A stretch of DNA of 64,000 bases from Hyperoodon ampullatus. Taxonomy: Eukaryota; Chordata; Mammalia; Artiodactyla; Ziphiidae. Positions 1-11,199 of this stretch are shown piece after piece. The position numbers and the translations under genes are program-made. The stretch is from assembly GCA_949752795.1 (NCBI GenBank), contig OX457071.1, positions 74,985,983-75,049,982 on the forward strand, written 5' to 3'. Each line of letters starts with the position of its first letter. Within the stretch, counting starts at the first letter, position 1. The notes under the pieces were generated by a model that saw only the letters and a list, made by a program, of their open reading frames with translations, was not told the DNA's origin and ran no database searches.

Positions 1-1112
1 ATAGTCATAAACTCAGTATGGTACTGGCACAAAAAATAGACATACTGACCAATGGAACAGAATAGAGAGCCCAGAATTAAATCATGGCATATACAGCCAA
101 CTAATATTCAACAAGGGAGCCAAGAATACCCAATGGGAAAAGGATTCTCTTCAACAAATGGTGCTGGGAAAAGTAGAGTAACATGTGCAGAGCCATGAAA
201 CTGAACCCCTATCTCACACTGCTCTCAAAAGTTAACTCAAAATGGATTAAAGACTTAAACAGAAGACCTCATACTATAAAACTCCTAGAAGAAAACTAAG
301 GGAAGAAGCTTGACATTGGTCTTGGCAATATTTTTGGGGCAGGATTCCAATGCACAAAAGGAAAAAAAACAAATTGGACTATATCAAACTCAAAAGCTTC
401 TGCACAGCAAGAGAAACAATAAAATGAAAACCCAACCTACAGAATGGGAGAAAATAATTCCAAACCACTTACCAGATAAAGGGTTAATATCAAAATATAT
501 CCAGAGAAAACCATAATTTGAAAAGATACTTGCATGCTTATGTTCACAGCAGCACTATTTACAACATCCAGGACATGGAAGCAACCTAAATGTCCATCAA
601 CACAGGAATGGATAAAGAAGATGTGGTGCATATATACAATGGAATATTACTCAGCCATAAAAAAGAATGAAGTAATGCCATTTGCAGCAACATGGATGGA
701 CCTAGAGATTATCACACAAAGTGAGATGAGTCAGACAGAGAAAGACAAATATCATATGATATGACTTATATGTGGAATCTAATTTTTAAAATTATATAAA
801 TGAACTTACTTGCAAAACAGACTCACAGATTTTGAAAACAAACTTCTGGTTACCAAAGGGGAAATGTGGGGGAGGGATAAATTAGAAGCTTGGGATTAAC
901 ATACACACACTATTATATATAAGACAGATAACCAATAAGGACCTAGAATATAGCACAGCAAACTCTATTTAATATTCCGTAATAACCTATATGGGAAAGA
1001 ATCTGAAAAAGAATGAATATATGTATATATATATAAAATCACTTTGCTGTACACCTGAAACTATACATTGTAAATCAAATATATTCAAATAAGATTTCTA
1101 AAATAAATAAAA
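1..1112 (+). mobile_element. L1 LINE, 3' part of ORF2 plus 3' UTR
   Basis: The sequence opens inside L1 ORF2: the GGTACTGGCAC and AATGGTGCTGGGAA blocks of the reverse-transcriptase C-terminal region are readable. It then runs through the 'taaatgtccatcaacacagg' and 'ttactcagccataaa' motifs into the 3' UTR and an A/T-rich tail. Near 515-530 the order jumps from the cysteine-rich-side coding region to the terminal coding region, so part of ORF2 is deleted. Frames are broken by stops (the longest open pieces are under 80 codons), so it is dead. The 5' part lies outside the window. Confidence 0.93.
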
Positions 1113-1167
1113 TTATATATTTTTATATATATACATATATACATGTGTATATACATTTATGTGTATA

Positions 1168-1203
<36 letters not shown>

Positions 1204-1204
1204 A
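1113..1204. repeat. (TA)n/(TG)n microsatellite
   Basis: Alternating TA and TG dinucleotides, with an uninterrupted TG run near 1169-1183 followed by a TA run to 1202. It grows out of the A/T-rich tail of the preceding L1 and separates it from the next L1. Confidence 0.95.
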
Positions 1205-2130
1205 AGAACTCAGTCAACTCAATTAAAAAAACCCAAACAATCCAATTTTAAAATGGGCAGAACTAAACAGAAATTTCTCCAAAGACATCAAAACAGCTAA
1301 CAGATACATGAAAAGATGCTCAATGTCACAGATCAGGGATTGCATATCAAAACCACAGTGAGTTATCACCTCACATCTGTTAGAATAGCCATCATCAAAA
1401 AGACAAACAGTAACAAGTGCTGGCGAGGAAGTGGTAAAAGGGGAACCCTTATACATACATTGTTGGTGAGAATGTAAACTGGGCCAACCACTACAGAGTA
1501 CGGAGTTTCCTCAAAAATGTTAAAAATAGGACTACCATATGATTCAGCAATTCCATTTCTGGGTATTTAACCAAAGGAAATAAAAACACGATTTTGATGA
1601 GCTATCAGCACTCCCATGTCTATCACAGTATTATTCACAGTAGCTAAGATATGAAAACAACCCAAATGCCCATCAGTGAATGAATGGATAAAAAAGATGT
1701 GGTACCCGTACAAAAGGGAATATTATTCAGCCACGAGAAGACATCCTCCCATTTGCAACAACATGGATAGACCTTGAGCACATTATGCTAAGCAAGATGT
1801 CAGAGAAAGACAAGCACTGTGTGATATGTACGATATCACTTGTAAGTGGAATCTAAAAAAAGCTAAACTTGTCAAAATAAATAAATAAAATGATGGTTAA
1901 CAGAGGAAAGGGGTGGATAAGATTGATGGTGTTTAAGGGTACAAACTTGTAACTAGTAGCAAATAAGCCCTGGAGATCTAATACACATTATAATGCATAC
2001 AGATAATATTGTATTATACGTAATGGGATAAATATCGCTACATTGGCAATCATATTACAATACATAATGTATCAAAGTCACATACTGTACACCTTAAACT
2101 TACACAATGTTACACAAATATATTCAGTTA
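1205..2130 (+). mobile_element. L1 LINE, second 3' fragment
   Basis: A second L1 piece in the same orientation, starting at the 'aaatgggcagaactaaacag' block of ORF2 and running through 'tgggtatttaaccaaagg', 'gcccatcagtgaatgaatgg' and the 3' UTR to an A-rich tail at about 2130. It is more diverged than the first copy. A SINE sits directly in its tail. Confidence 0.9.
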
Positions 2131-2142
2131 AAAAGTGGATTA

Positions 2143-2353
2143 TGGGCCTCCCTGGTGGCGCAGTGGTTGAGAGTCCGCCTGCCGATGCAGGGGATACGGG
2201 TTCGTGCCCCGGTCTGGGAGGATCCCATATGCCGCGGAGCGGCTGGGCCCGTGAGCCATGGCTGCTGAGCCTGCGCGTCCGGAGCCTGTGCTCCGCAACG
2301 GGAGAGGCCACAACAGTGAGAGGCCCGCATACCACAAAAAAAAAAAAAAAAAA
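2143..2353 (+). mobile_element. CHR-family SINE, compact form, young subfamily
   Basis: tRNA-derived head with RNA polymerase III A box TGGCGCAGTGG (2156-2166) and B box GGTTCGTGCCC (2199-2209), compact GC-rich body and an A tail. A 12-bp target-site duplication AAAAGTGGATTA flanks it (2131-2142 and 2354-2365), the mark of L1-driven insertion. It shares the unusual GGGCCTCC start, GGATACGG and TACCACAAA variants with the copy at 63705. Confidence 0.97.
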
Positions 2354-2599
2354 AAAAGTGGATTAGAAATTATTTGTGTAGGTGAAAGACCACAGAAAAG
2401 AGGCCTTATGTCTTTGCCTTATTCTTAATAATGGAAAGGTGTTTCGATTCCACAGTTGTCTAAACTTAACTCTTTTTCCCTTTCAAATGAGAATGTCTAA
2501 TTCAAGCTTATTTCATTGTGCTACTTAGATTATTGGCTTCAAAATCATTCCAAGATAGGCAAAGTTTTCTTAAATAAAACACAAAAAACAGGCTTTAAG

Positions 2600-3515
2600 G
2601 AAAGCTTGATAAATTTGACGTTGTTAACATTAATAACTTCCATTCATTGAAAGATATCGGAAAAGAAATAGGCATGTCACAGACTGGAGAAAGATATTTG
2701 CAATACGTGTATCTGACAAAAGACTTGCATCCAAAGTAAAGAATTCAGGCAAAACAATAATAAAAGGTAAAAGCAAAATGAGCACAAGACTTGAACAGCA
2801 TTTCACAAGAGGATACCCAATGGCCAATAAACACATGAAAAGATGCTCAGCCTCATCGCTCACTAGTAGAATGCAAATTAAAACCACAAAAAGACACCAT
2901 TAAACGCCCACACATGTGGCTTAAAAAAATGAGACACTCGTGTTCACCATAATGTGGAACAATTGCTAGTGAGAATACAAATCACATCAACCACGTTAAA
3001 AAAAAAACATGTGGCAGTTTCTAAAAGTATACATTTAGCCCATCATTGAGTTAATTCTATGCCTACGTATTGTATCCAAGATAAAAGTTATGTCCACAAA
3101 AATATAAAGAATTTTACTCAAAATAGCAAAAAATGGAAATAACCCAATGTCCCATCATCAAGGGATGGATAAACATATGGTGATCTATCACAGGACGGAC
3201 ACTCACAAGGCTGAGTCTCATAGACCCACGGCGGCTGAAAGACGCCAGACAAAAAAAAAAAGCACATCCTGTAAGATTCCATTTATATGTAGTTCAAAGG
3301 CAAACGCATCTTTAGGTATAAAAGTCAGAACAGCGATTGCATCTGGTAGGGAGCCGACTGTCTTGGAAGGGGTGAGAGGGATCTTCCTCTGGGGTGATGG
3401 AAATACTCTTATTTGGGTGTTGGCATATCGATGGACAAAAATTCACTGAGCTATGTACTCTAGATTTGTATGCTTTGTATGTTAAATCTCAAAAATAAAA
3501 GATTTAAAAAAATAA
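2600..3515 (+). mobile_element. Old L1M fragment, ORF2 end and 3' UTR
   Basis: Diverged L1: 'aacacatgaaaagatgctca' (2830-2849), 'gaatgcaaattaaaaccaca' (2869-2888), 'gggatggataaacatatgg' (3162-3180) and the 3' UTR phrase 'ggggtgatggaaatactctt' (3391-3410) appear in L1 order, ending near 'aaaaataaaagatttaaaaa'. No intact frame. Confidence 0.8.
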
Positions 3516-3544
3516 GATATCCCAAATGCATTTGTCATTCAAGT

Positions 3545-3720
3545 GACTTTATTTTACTTACAGTATTCTATCACTCAACAGATCCTGGCTGATCACCTAT
3601 TACGTGCCAGGAACCCTTCTAGGCACGAGAGCTACAGCAATGAACAAAACAGGCAGAAGTGCCTGCCCTTACATTCTGGGGGTCGGTGGGAGAGACAATA
3701 AAGAAAATAAGTTACAGTAT
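3545..3720 (-). mobile_element. L2 LINE fragment
   Basis: Contains 'ttacgtgccaggaaccc' and 'gcaatgaacaaaacaggcag', the reverse strand of the L2 3' region. Ancient and partial. Confidence 0.6.
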
Positions 3721-3867
3721 TTTATAAGGAGAAATGTAAAATAGCAAAAAAAATTTTTTAATGAGTGAGGATGGGGAATGGGATGGGGAGGGAGGCTGGA
3801 TGACAGTTCTGGCATTGACCCCATAAACTACTTTTTAAACTGAATCATGATGGATATGCACACAGAA

Positions 3868-4085
3868 TTCCATGTGTGGTTTTTAACTGTGGTAAAGTTG
3901 GTTAGGATGAACATGTGTTTTAAGCGTATAGAAGTGTTAAGTACATTCACAGCGTTGTGCAGCCAACCTCCAGAACTCTTTTTCTTGCAAAACTGAAACT
4001 CTGCCCCCATTTAAACACTAACTCCCTATTCCCGTCTCCCCCAGCTCCTGTGGCAAACACCACTGTACTGTCTCTATGAGTGCAG
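3868..4085 (-). mobile_element. L1M 3' UTR fragment
   Basis: The blocks 'aagtacattcacagcgttgtg' without its last base (3939 onward), 'aaactgaaactctgcccc' and 'cactgtactgtctctatga' are the reverse strand of the L1M 3' UTR. Confidence 0.7.
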
Positions 4086-4139
4086 TAGGTTTCATTTGTT
4101 ACATATAGTAAGACAACAAGAAAAAAATGTCTAGCTGTG

Positions 4140-4245
4140 TGCGACTCACTGTGGTGATCATTTTGCTACATACAAATATCAAATCATTATGTTGTACACC
4201 TGAAACTAACATGTTATAGGTCAATTATCTCCATTTTTACAAAAC
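4140..4245 (+). mobile_element. L1M extreme 3' end
   Basis: 'atgttgtacacctgaaacta' followed by 'ggtcaattatctccattttt' is the terminal L1M 3' UTR motif. It faces the preceding fragment, so the two are separate insertions or a rearranged element. Confidence 0.65.
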
Positions 4246-5704
4246 CTAGTCTAACTGTTGAAAAAGTATATATACCAAGCAGGACATTTTAGTGTTGGGT
4301 GTTTACAATAGCAATTTTCTCGGTCAGCCAATAATACTTATATAAAGTATATCTGAAAGAATCACAATTTGTATCAGGTTACAAAAATCTGAGTTCCAAG
4401 TTATAGTTAGGATGGAGAAAAAATGAATGAGTAGATAGGCCAGGAGACCAGACAGGATAAGGAGAGCTCCTGGAATACTTCATGGTACCCAATGTATCAG
4501 CATCCTAATCACACAGATTTGGTATAAATCACTATCAATTCTATACAAGTTCCTGACACTGTTGTTCCAATTGTACGGTAGGGACCAAAACATTCAATTG
4601 CCCAAAGCACTGTATCTTGACAAACAGAGCTTAGAGTCTGCTCAGCTATAGTTTAACAGCTGTAATTTTTACCAATTAAAAGAAGTTGCCCAGAAATTCA
4701 GAATTCAACTCATGTTCTTTGGATTTTTATACTTTAGCAGCTGCTACTTTAGCAGTTGCAAAAGCAAATTAAATACCTAACAATAATTCACCATGATATT
4801 TAAACTAAAAGAAAGAGTTAAAAAGAAAAAAAGAGGGGATTGTGATAGTCAACACTATTTTAAAATTACTTCTTCTCTCACCAATCAGGAGTTTAAAGTT
4901 TTGAGCCTGTAATATTCCTGTCGCCCACTGAGGGGGAAAAAAACCTATTCCAAGACCACAGAATATTATTAGCTCATTTTCACATGTAACTTCTGTTCTA
5001 AATACCATCTAATTCATCTTAAGTTTTCATCTAAATATTTTGATTACAAAAGCTATTTCAAGGCTCTCAACATACATTTTAAAAATATCTGGCTAACATT
5101 TGCAAAAAGAAAAAGAATTCCCTAAATCATCATCTAGGCTGTTTTGGCTTTAAGCTATAGGACCCACAGTCAGTATCTAGAAGGTGTAGGAATGAAGAAT
5201 TGCTAGCTACAGACTCATCACCTGCTGAAAAACTTGCTGCTCTTCTCAGGGTCCCCCATGACCCATGCCTTGTGTGGGCTACATCTATATTCAACAGCTG
5301 TGCAGATGTGTCCGTTACCTATAGTACAGCATCTTCTCCAGCTGTGGGTCCCAGGCATGGCACTCCGTCCTCTGCACAGACGCGTAAAGACAGAGGCAGC
5401 AGTAACCGTTCATGGGTGTCTGAGTATTAGGAACGCTCAAGGTTGATCTGCACGATAATCTGGGAGAATCGTACTATGCCCTGAAACTGTCCTGCTCTAA
5501 TTCACCTGGCAGGAAGCACAGCCCTTGAGTATGAGAAGCTCACAGTGGATAGTAGAGGGTCACATGGAATTGGGGGGAGGGTGCAATTTTTAATGAAAAA
5601 ATCGAACAACAACAAAAAACTCTTTTATCTACTAAATTAGGGAAGGGAAAAAAAGGAGAGTGGAATAATACGCGATGGTATTTCCTGCTATGTTACAGTA
5701 AACT
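4246..5704. other. Unassigned, mostly single-copy sequence
   Basis: No SINE, L1 or gene could be recognised. The left half is A/T-rich and the part near 5200-5450 is mixed. Short open frames (up to 76 codons) show no familiar protein features. Confidence 0.4.
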
Positions 5705-5976
5705 CTCTAAATCAGTAGAAGTCTTCTTGGCTTGCTGTATTTCCCAGTCACATCTGAGGATTCATCGTAGAGCCCGGGATCAAATCACAGGGAGAGCCAC
5801 ATCGAGACCCAGGCTGCCCTGGCCACACTGGAGCTCCTTCCCACTCATCGGATCTCCCTGCAGAATCCAGTTATACCCAGGCAGCACCACCATCAGGTCA
5901 TTTACAAAGAAGGTGCAAACAGGTGACACGTGCACCCCGTGGAGATTCTCCCTGGTTAACCACCTCTCATAACAGC
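5705..5976 (-). pseudogene. Possible decayed coding fragment, unidentified
   Basis: On the minus strand an open reading from the L1 junction near 5976 down to a TGA near 5780 has a protein-like composition, including the stretch CTFFVNDLMVVLPGYNWILQ. One base shift past that stop continues open with FDPGLYDESSDVTGKYSKP to about 5705. It abuts the 5' end of an L1 inserted at about 5978. I do not recognise the protein. It may be a retrocopy remnant or chance, and composition alone is weak evidence. Confidence 0.25.
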
Positions 5977-5977
5977 G

Positions 5978-6692
5978 TGCAAAGAAAAGGGTCCGTCCTA
6001 CGCTGCTGGTGGGAATGTAGATTGGTGCAGCCACTGTGGAGAACAGCGTGGAGGCTCCTCAGAAAACTAAAAATAGAGCTACTGTGTGATCCAGCAATCC
6101 CACTCCTGGGCATATATCCAGACAAACCTATAACTCAGAAAGATACATGCGCCCCAGTGTTTATAACACTATTCACAGTAGCCAAGACATGGAAACAACC
6201 TAAATGTCCATCAGATGAATGGATAAAGATGTAGTACATGTATACAATGGAATACTACTCAGCCATAAAAAAGAATGAAATAATGCCATTTGCAGCAACA
6301 TGGAGGGACTTAGACATTATAAGTGAAGTAAAGATAAATACCATATGATATCCCTTATATATGGAATCTAAAATACGACACAAATGAACATATCTACGAA
6401 ACAGAAACAGATTCAAAGACATAGAGAATAGACTTGTGGTCGCCAAGGGGGTGGGGGAGGGATGCATTGGGAGTTTGGGGTTAGCAGATGCAAACTAGTA
6501 AATATAACATGGATAAACAACAAGATCCTACTGTATAGCACAGGGAACTATATTCAATATCCTGTAATAAACCTTAATGGAAAATATTTTTTAAAACAAG
6601 AATGTATATATGTATAACTGAAACACTTTGCTGTACAGCAGAAGTTAACACAACACTGTAAATCAACTAGACTTCAATTAAAAATAAATAAA
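5978..6692 (+). mobile_element. L1 LINE, 5'-truncated 3' end
   Basis: Starts at the 'cctacgctgctggtgggaat' block of ORF2, proceeds through 'ctcctgggcatatatccag' and the 'gccattt gcagcaacatgga' region, and ends with 'caattaaaaataaataaaa'. Same young artiodactyl-type 3' UTR as the copies at 43136 and 38345. Confidence 0.93.
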
Positions 6693-6828
6693 ATGGCTCT
6701 TGGATTTTAATCCTCCAACTCCACAGACACCAAAGATCTCTCAGCATGATGGCTTTTGGTTTTGACTAGAAAATATACAGAAGTCCCCAAATTAAATATA
6801 TTTAACGAAACCATACGTGGGATATGTC

Positions 6829-7313
6829 CTAGTTAAAACCCAAAAACAGTGGAGGGAAAGGGTTAGAATCACGTGACATTTTTAAAGCCTGCCACGCCTC
6901 AAGGGATGTGCAGAGGCAATGGCAAACATTATCCTTGAATTCGACGGCAAAAGTCAGAGACTCTTTCTTATACCAAATGGCCTGATCAATTCCGTGCCTC
7001 CCCACAAAGACATCCAGGACATCAGAGTCGGCAACGTTGCCTTCTGTAACTTCTTCTGTCCTGAAGCATCTCCCACCTCCAGGGAAGACTGAACACCACC
7101 TCCCTGGTAGGGAGACCCTGCAACAGCTCCAGGCCCGTCTAAAGGGGACCACTCGCAGGAACGGCCCCAGCATTGTGCCCGCCTGGCCGTGAAACACGGT
7201 GGGCACCAGAAGAGCTGCTGGCAGGTACATCCCAGGCAACAGATGATTCTGTTTTCTTCAGGGATGGTGTGAAAGTTGTGGTCCCAAATCACAGCACCTG
7301 CTTGGATTCCCAT
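6829..7313 (-). pseudogene. Possible decayed coding fragment, unidentified
   Basis: Two overlapping minus-strand frames look more protein-like than the surroundings: the upstream one reads GAVIWDHNFHTIPEENRI and the other, one frame over, reads DVFVGRHGIDQAIWYKKESL and onward to about 6840. A single frameshift would join them into one reading. There is no recognisable domain, signal peptide or splice pattern. It lies just beyond an L1 from the similar fragment at 5705-5976 on the same strand, so both could be halves of one broken retrocopy. Speculative. Confidence 0.25.
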
Positions 7314-7773
7314 GGGAGAAATTCCATCCTAGGCTCAGTACCGGAAACAGCTCAGCGTCCCCAGGGCAGAATTCTTCTCCTCTAACCGACACTAATTCTT
7401 GTAACAGATCATGTTTACTTTTCGCTTTGGGTGATTAAAAGCCTGAGCCAAGTGCATTTGCTCTGCCCTCTGACCTTCTCTTACTTCTTACTCCTATTTT
7501 CTCTTAGCCCCTATTTTCTTGCTTGTTTTCAATTGTGACATACCACACCATATTGATAGGTGGGGTAAATTATTCTTCCACAAAAGGACTATAGTGACAT
7601 AAAAATAATTTGTCACATAGAAACAGAACCTCAGCATAAACAAGGCTGAATTTGCTAACAAACGTGGTTCAAAGCTGGGAGAGACTGAATTTTCTAATTG
7701 ATCTTTTTTGTTGTTGTTGTTGTAGAAAGGGAAAGTATTTCTAAAGAAATCATCCCCAAAAGTTTATAACAGC
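7314..7773. other. Unassigned sequence with short (TTG)n
   Basis: No repeat or gene recognised except a short TTG run near 7709-7723. Confidence 0.4.
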
Positions 7774-7942
7774 GGCTTCCCTGGTGGCGCAGTGGTTGGG
7801 AGTCCGCCTGCCGATGCAGGGGACACGGGTTCATGCCCCGGTCCGGGAAGATCCCACATGCCACGGAGCGGCTGGGCCCGCGAGCCATGGCCGCTGAGCC
7901 TGCGCGTCCGGAGCCTGTGCTCCGCAACGGGAGAGGCCACAC
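7774..7942 (+). mobile_element. CHR-family SINE, compact form, 3' truncated
   Basis: Begins normally with GGCTTCCCTGGTGGCGCAGT but stops after 'gggagaggccac', about 25 bp short of the usual 'gaggcccgcgtaccgc' end, and has no A tail. No clear target-site duplication. Confidence 0.93.
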
Positions 7943-8290
7943 GCTTAAAAGCTCTTACTGAAAACAGGAGAAGGTTTTTAGAAGTGGGCTTCCTCCTTAA
8001 GTATTTACTGGACTTTTCTAGGTTACAAATCTCCTGCCCAGAACTTCCCTCGTATCTCATCTGCCTTCAAGGTTTAATTATCTCTCACTTTAAAATCCAC
8101 TAAGGATCACAGAATGCCTTAGAGACATTCACAGATTTAAGATTTTAAAACAAAATTGTGACTCTGAAAAATAACAAATATAGCAAAACCAGTGAAAGCA
8201 AAGAATTAAAACTCATTATTTCTTGTTAAGAGGATAGACACCAAAATGTTAGTAGTAGTTACCTTCTTTGGGCTTTAAGAATATAGATGA

Positions 8291-8485
8291 GGGACTCCCT
8301 TGGCCGTCCAGTGGTTGGGACTTCGCCTTCCAATGCTGGGGCGGTGCCGGGGGAGCGGGTGCGATCCCTGGTCAGGGAGGTGGGGTCCCACATGCCTCGC
8401 GGCCAAAAGGCCAAGAAATAGAACGGGGGCGATGTCGTAACAAATTCAATAAAGACTTTAAAGATGGTCCACATCAAAAAATAAA
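8291..8485 (+). mobile_element. CHR-family SINE, older form with 'aataaagac' tail
   Basis: tRNA-like head (GGGACTCCCTTGGCCGTCCA) followed by the distinct 3' body 'gtaacaaattcaataaagac' and 'aagatggtccacatcaaaaa'. This older subtype differs from the compact copies and is more diverged. Confidence 0.85.
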
Positions 8486-8510
8486 TCATCCAGTTTTTTT
8501 GTTTTGGGGT

Positions 8511-8722
8511 GTTTTTTTTTTTTTTTTTTGCAGTACGCGGGCCTCTCACTGTTGTGGCCTCTCCCGTTGCGGAGCACAGGCTCCGGACGCACAGGCTCAG
8601 CGGCCATGGCTCACGGGCCCAGCCGCTCCGCGGCATATGGGATCCTCCCGGACCGGGGCACGAACCTGCGTCCCCTGCATCGGCAGGCAGACCCTCAACC
8701 ACTGCGCCACCAGGAAAGCCCT
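8511..8722 (-). mobile_element. CHR-family SINE, compact form
   Basis: T run (8512-8529), then the reverse strand of the compact body, ending at 'gcgccaccaggaaagccc'. It lies about 25 bp from the older SINE on its left. Confidence 0.95.
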
Positions 8723-8776
8723 ATGTCTTATCTTTTAATGCCTTATTAACATTGGATTAATAAATTACTGCTGTCT

Positions 8777-9299
8777 GTAGAAAGACAAATACTGTATGAT
8801 ATCACTTATATGTGGATTCTAAAAAATCCAACAAACTAGTAGCTATAACAACAAAGAAAGAACAAACTAGTTGTTACCAGTGGGGGGAGAGAAGCGGGAG
8901 GGGCAATACAGGGGGAGGGAATTAAGAGGTACAAACTTATGTATAAAATAAGCTACAAAGATATATTGTACAACACAGTGAATATAGCCAATATTTTATA
9001 ATAGCTATAAATAGAGCATAGCCTTTAAAGATTGTGAATCACTATATTGTACACCTGTAACTTACAATATTGTACAACTATACTTCAATTAAAAAAAAAC
9101 ACATTGAGGTATCACCTCACACTTGTCAGAATGGCTATTAGTGACAAGACTAGAAATAAGTGCTGGTGAGGGTGTGGAGAAAAAGGAACTCTTGTGCGCA
9201 CCATTGGTGGGAATGTAAATTGATGCAGCCACTATGGAAACAGCATGGAGGTTCCTCAAAAAATTAAAAATAGAGCTACCATACAATCCGACAAAGAAG
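8777..9299 (+). mobile_element. L1 LINE with permuted segment order
   Basis: The left part (8777-9097) is an L1 ORF2 terminus and 3' UTR ending in an A run. The right part (9098-9299) is an upstream ORF2 segment ('gaggtatcacctcacacttg' to 'aaaaatagagctaccataca') in the same orientation. The normal order is thus reversed without inversion. A 13-bp direct repeat ATTACTGCTGTCT flanks the whole unit (8764-8776, 9300-9312), so both parts seem to have arrived in one event. Confidence 0.88.
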
Positions 9300-9595
9300 A
9301 TTACTGCTGTCTTATCCATATGATATTCTATATCTGAACTGGAGACTGTTCAATGTCCTTTGGGGAATTATGAAGGTTCCAGAGTGTCAACTTGTTTAAA
9401 ATCTGCCTTCCTTTCTCTGTAAAGCAAAGTTCACACTCCCCCACCCTCTGTCCCTAACTATTCTTTAGACTTCAGATAAAGCAGGAGCTTCACTTAATGT
9501 ATGTTCTTTAAATTCCATTTTTAATTTGACTTTAAAAGAAACACTACTCTCTAGTCCTGTTTAATGGTGAAGTTTCTACCATCAAGCATCATTCA

Positions 9596-9730
9596 GGGAC
9601 TTCCCTGGTGGTCCAGTGGTTAAGACTCTGCGCTCCCAACGCAGGGGGCCTGGATTTGATCTCTGGTCAGGGAACTAGACCCCGCGTGCCGCAGCAAAGA
9701 CCCAGGTAGCTAGCTAAACAAATAAATAAT
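9596..9730 (+). mobile_element. CHR-family SINE, short older form
   Basis: Head GGGACTTCCCTGGTGGTCCA with the 'gactctgcgctcccaacgc' variant, a short body and an AAATAAATAAT tail. Abuts the next SINE after 2 bp. Confidence 0.92.
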
Positions 9731-9732
9731 TT

Positions 9733-10043
9733 GGGACTTCCCTTGGGGCGCAGTGGTTAAGAATCCGCTTGCCAATGCAGGGGACACGGGTTCGAGCCCT
9801 GGTCCAGGAAGATCCCACATGCCAGGGAGCAACTAAGCCCGTGCGCCACAACTACTGAGCCTGAGCTCTAGAGCCTGCGAGCCACAACTACTGAGCCCAC
9901 TAGCCACAACTACTGAAGCCCGTGTGCCTAGAGCCCGTGCTCTGCAACAAGAGAAGCCACCGCAATGAAAAGCCCGTGCACTGCAATGAAGACCCAATGC
10001 AGCCAAAAATAAATAAATTAAATAAATACATTAAAAAAAAAAA
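9733..10043 (+). mobile_element. CHR-family SINE, long form
   Basis: Full long form: tRNA head, repeated 'gccacaactactgagcc' modules, 'agagaagccaccgcaatga', and AAATAAATAAATTA then A tail. Inserted in the tail of, or next to, the preceding SINE. Confidence 0.95.
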
Positions 10044-11199
10044 ACTAAACTAAACTTTCCTTGTTCTCTCTCCCAGCAGACATATCCCACATGGCTTAAC
10101 TGACTGTATAAGGATTTCCCATAGCCAGAAACTCCTGCAGATCAGACCCCTTCTGAAGCTGTCACTTTCTGGTCATAACACATTACTATCAGGCTCTGTC
10201 AGGTAAGCACACAGCCCTCCAAGGTGTCCCAACATGCAACAGGTGAACACATCCCATGGAGGGTATTTAGGATCCAAAAAGGGTCCTGTGGCTGATTCCC
10301 CCAAACTCCCCCCATCAACCAGGGTTGAGACAAGATGAGAAGTAAAATGCCACACATGCCACACCTGGATCAACAAGGCAGGGACGTGTCCAGGAGACCA
10401 CCTCCGTGTTGGGGAAAAAAAAAAACAACCCTGTGTGTGAGGGCAGTGAGCCCGTTTGTACTCAGGTCTTCTACACAAGAGCGTTTTGACGCAGGAGTGA
10501 AAAGTCAGAGAGAGACAGCCTTCAACAAGACAAATGGGCCGGCAGGTGGGCAGAGCTGGAGGGAATACAGGGCAGTTCAGTGACTCTGGCGGGGCAGCTG
10601 ATGTGGACGAGACGGGAGGTAGGAAAAGAGCCCACGATCCTCCTCACCGAGCGGTGGCGAGCCCCGGCCTGAGTCCTAAAGGACAGACACACGGGCAAGG
10701 GTCCTGAACGCAACTGCAGGTGCCGGGCTCCAGTCGTAACCATCTTTGACGAAGTCCCCCCTCCACCCAACACAAGGAAGGCTGCAGGAAGCAGGGGTCC
10801 AGCCCGCTTCCCTTACACGACTGCCAAATGCACGGTTCTAACGCACCACGGTTCTGTGTGGGACTAAGCCTTTCAGCCCAAACCCAAGAACCAGGATGTG
10901 CATTGACTTTCATAGACACGTGGGACACTCTAAAGACAGACCAGAAACAACACAAACTGCAGGATGCGCCTGAGATTCAGAGAAAATCCACACCACTCCC
11001 TCCCTCCTCCCCCACTCCCCACACACACCCAAGTCAAGGAATAAACGTGTATTCCACCCCTCGCAATCCCAACAGGACATGGGGCCAAAGCTTCGGACCT
11101 CAGGACAGACCTTCCAACAACTCGACTCTCACAGATAAAACCAAAAGGAAAAGAGAATTAGAAGTCATTCTCCAGACAGATTTAGATTTCTCCCAAACT
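10044..11199. other. Unassigned sequence, contains a 264-codon open frame
   Basis: No common repeat recognised. A plus-strand open frame (10828-11622) runs into the LTR on the right. Its translation is low-complexity, rich in Pro, Ser and Lys, with no known domain, so I do not call it a gene. Confidence 0.4.

Noticed and set aside
2156..2209. tRNA gene in SINE heads
   Set aside because: A and B boxes are present, but the cloverleaf is not maintained; these are SINE promoters, repeated about 33 times.
8259..8738. 147- and 156-codon frames on opposite strands
   Set aside because: Both are readings through two SINEs. The same SADAGDTGSCPG-type peptide recurs wherever this SINE occurs.
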